A stretch of 13,589 nt of DNA from Nitrososphaeria archaeon. GTDB lineage: Archaea > Thermoproteota > Nitrososphaeria > Nitrososphaerales > Nitrososphaeraceae. Below the pieces are notes generated by a model that saw only the letters and a list, made by a program, of their open reading frames with translations, was not told the origin of the DNA and ran no database searches. How positions within the stretch are numbered: position 1 is the first letter of the stretch; every line of letters starts with the position of its first letter. The translations under genes and the position numbers were made by a program. The DNA is taken from contig JAJPIN010000153.1 in the NCBI GenBank assembly GCA_021324715.1, positions 1 to 13,589 on the forward strand, given 5' to 3'. This document shows, piece after piece, positions 13,212-13,589 of the stretch.

Positions 13212-13589
13212 CTAAAGCAAGGCGGCTACTTCTTCAGCACTGTATGATATTATTAGATCTGCCCCCGCTCTAATCATACATGCAAAATATCCTAAAACCC
13301 ACTCATATTCATCGAGAAGCCCAATGCGCGAGGCAGCTTTTAACATAGTATATTCACCGGAAACATGATGCACAGCTATTTTACACTTGAAAGTGCTAAA
13401 TACTCTATTTACCAAATCCAAGTTTCCTAAAGAAGGTTTTATCGTTATTATATCTGCTCCTTCAAGTAAATCCAATTCTATTTTTTTTAGAATCTCACGG
13501 GAATTACTATAGCCAATTTGATATGCTGCCTTATCCATTTTTGAAAATTTCTTAAATGTGGTAAGTCGAAAAGGTGTATAAAGATCAGA
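13212..13589 (-). CDS. hemB: HemB-like porphobilinogen synthase, C-terminal part, cut by window edge
   Basis: Porphobilinogen synthase condenses two 5-aminolevulinates in tetrapyrrole synthesis. Only the last 125 codons are visible. The frame stays open to the right edge, and the residues before the internal Met at 13538 (SDLYTPFR) match the family's FYGPFR block. The true start is therefore outside the window and that Met is not the start. Seen: the Schiff-base lysine in TIKPSLGNLD, VSGEY, and the late tyrosine in SYSAEE. Odd: the family's DRKxYQ reads DKAAYQ, and the tyrosine of AYNVSGEY/AYQVSGEY is replaced by histidine (VHHVSGEY), so two positions that contact substrate in E. coli-type enzymes differ. 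It may be a divergent enzyme or a paralogue. Family assignment is sure; activity is less so. Confidence 0.88.
   Translation of the reverse strand, partial: SDLYTPFRLTTFKKFSKMDKAAYQIGYSNSREILKKIELDLLEGADIITIKPSLGNLDLVNRVFSTFKCKIAVHHVSGEYTMLKAASRIGLLDEYEWVLGYFACMIRAGADLIISYSAEEVAALL

Noticed and set aside
13212..13538. Reading the HemB-like frame as a complete 108-residue protein starting at Met 13538
   Set aside because: The frame is open to the window edge and the upstream residues (SDLYTPFR) match the HemB family, so the Met is internal and the gene is cut by the window.
1..13589. CRISPR array, insertion sequence or integrase
   Set aside because: No regularly spaced repeats, transposase motifs or terminal inverted repeats with target duplications were seen. 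Gene content is chromosomal and even in composition by eye.

Overview
The window reads as a chromosomal segment of an AT-rich ammonia-oxidising archaeon (Thaumarchaeota/Nitrososphaeria). The domain call rests on archaeal-only or archaeal-type genes: ribosomal protein S8e, a KH-beta-CASP nuclease of the aCPSF1/FttA family, a UPF0147 protein, and an archaeal-looking ScpA/ScpB pair. Together with a class III PHA synthase and a GC content that looks to be in the mid-30s by eye, this points to a Candidatus Nitrosocosmicus-like member of the Nitrososphaerales. That genus-level call is inference, because no rRNA or amo gene is present.

Layout. Positions 1-842 hold no convincing gene. From 843 to 2448 is a small-gene zone: a secreted four-cysteine peptide, a 55-residue two-helix membrane protein with a TTG start, an unrecognised 93-residue protein, and a four-CxxC zinc-ribbon protein on the minus strand. 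Positions 2646-5495 form a polyhydroxyalkanoate (PHA) locus. phaE-phaC on the plus strand converge on a minus-strand pair, an alpha/beta hydrolase followed by a short protein with a phasin-like helical N-terminus and an AbrB-type C-terminus. Positions 5673-8171 carry a TauE/SafE permease, a mini C2H2 zinc-finger protein and a PDZ-containing site-2 protease. aCPSF1/FttA follows at 8359-10458.

After a 405-base stretch without a gene there is a second mini zinc-finger gene (10864-11007, TTG start), then UPF0147 (minus) divergent from scpA-scpB-rps8e (plus). The window ends inside the 3' part of a hemB-like gene on the minus strand, whose start lies beyond the right edge.

How the genes work together. 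The clearest functional unit is the PHA locus: PhaE plus PhaC polymerise hydroxyacyl-CoA, the phasin/AbrB protein probably coats granules and/or regulates, and the hydrolase may act on polymer, oligomer or a related ester. No phaA or phaB is present, so monomer supply must come from elsewhere. The right half is housekeeping: transcription termination, condensin accessory subunits, ribosome and tetrapyrrole synthesis. The points most worth a second look are the phasin-AbrB architecture, the substituted substrate-pocket positions in the HemB-like protein, the two mini zinc-finger proteins, the short TTG-start membrane protein, and a non-conserved-looking linker in aCPSF1.
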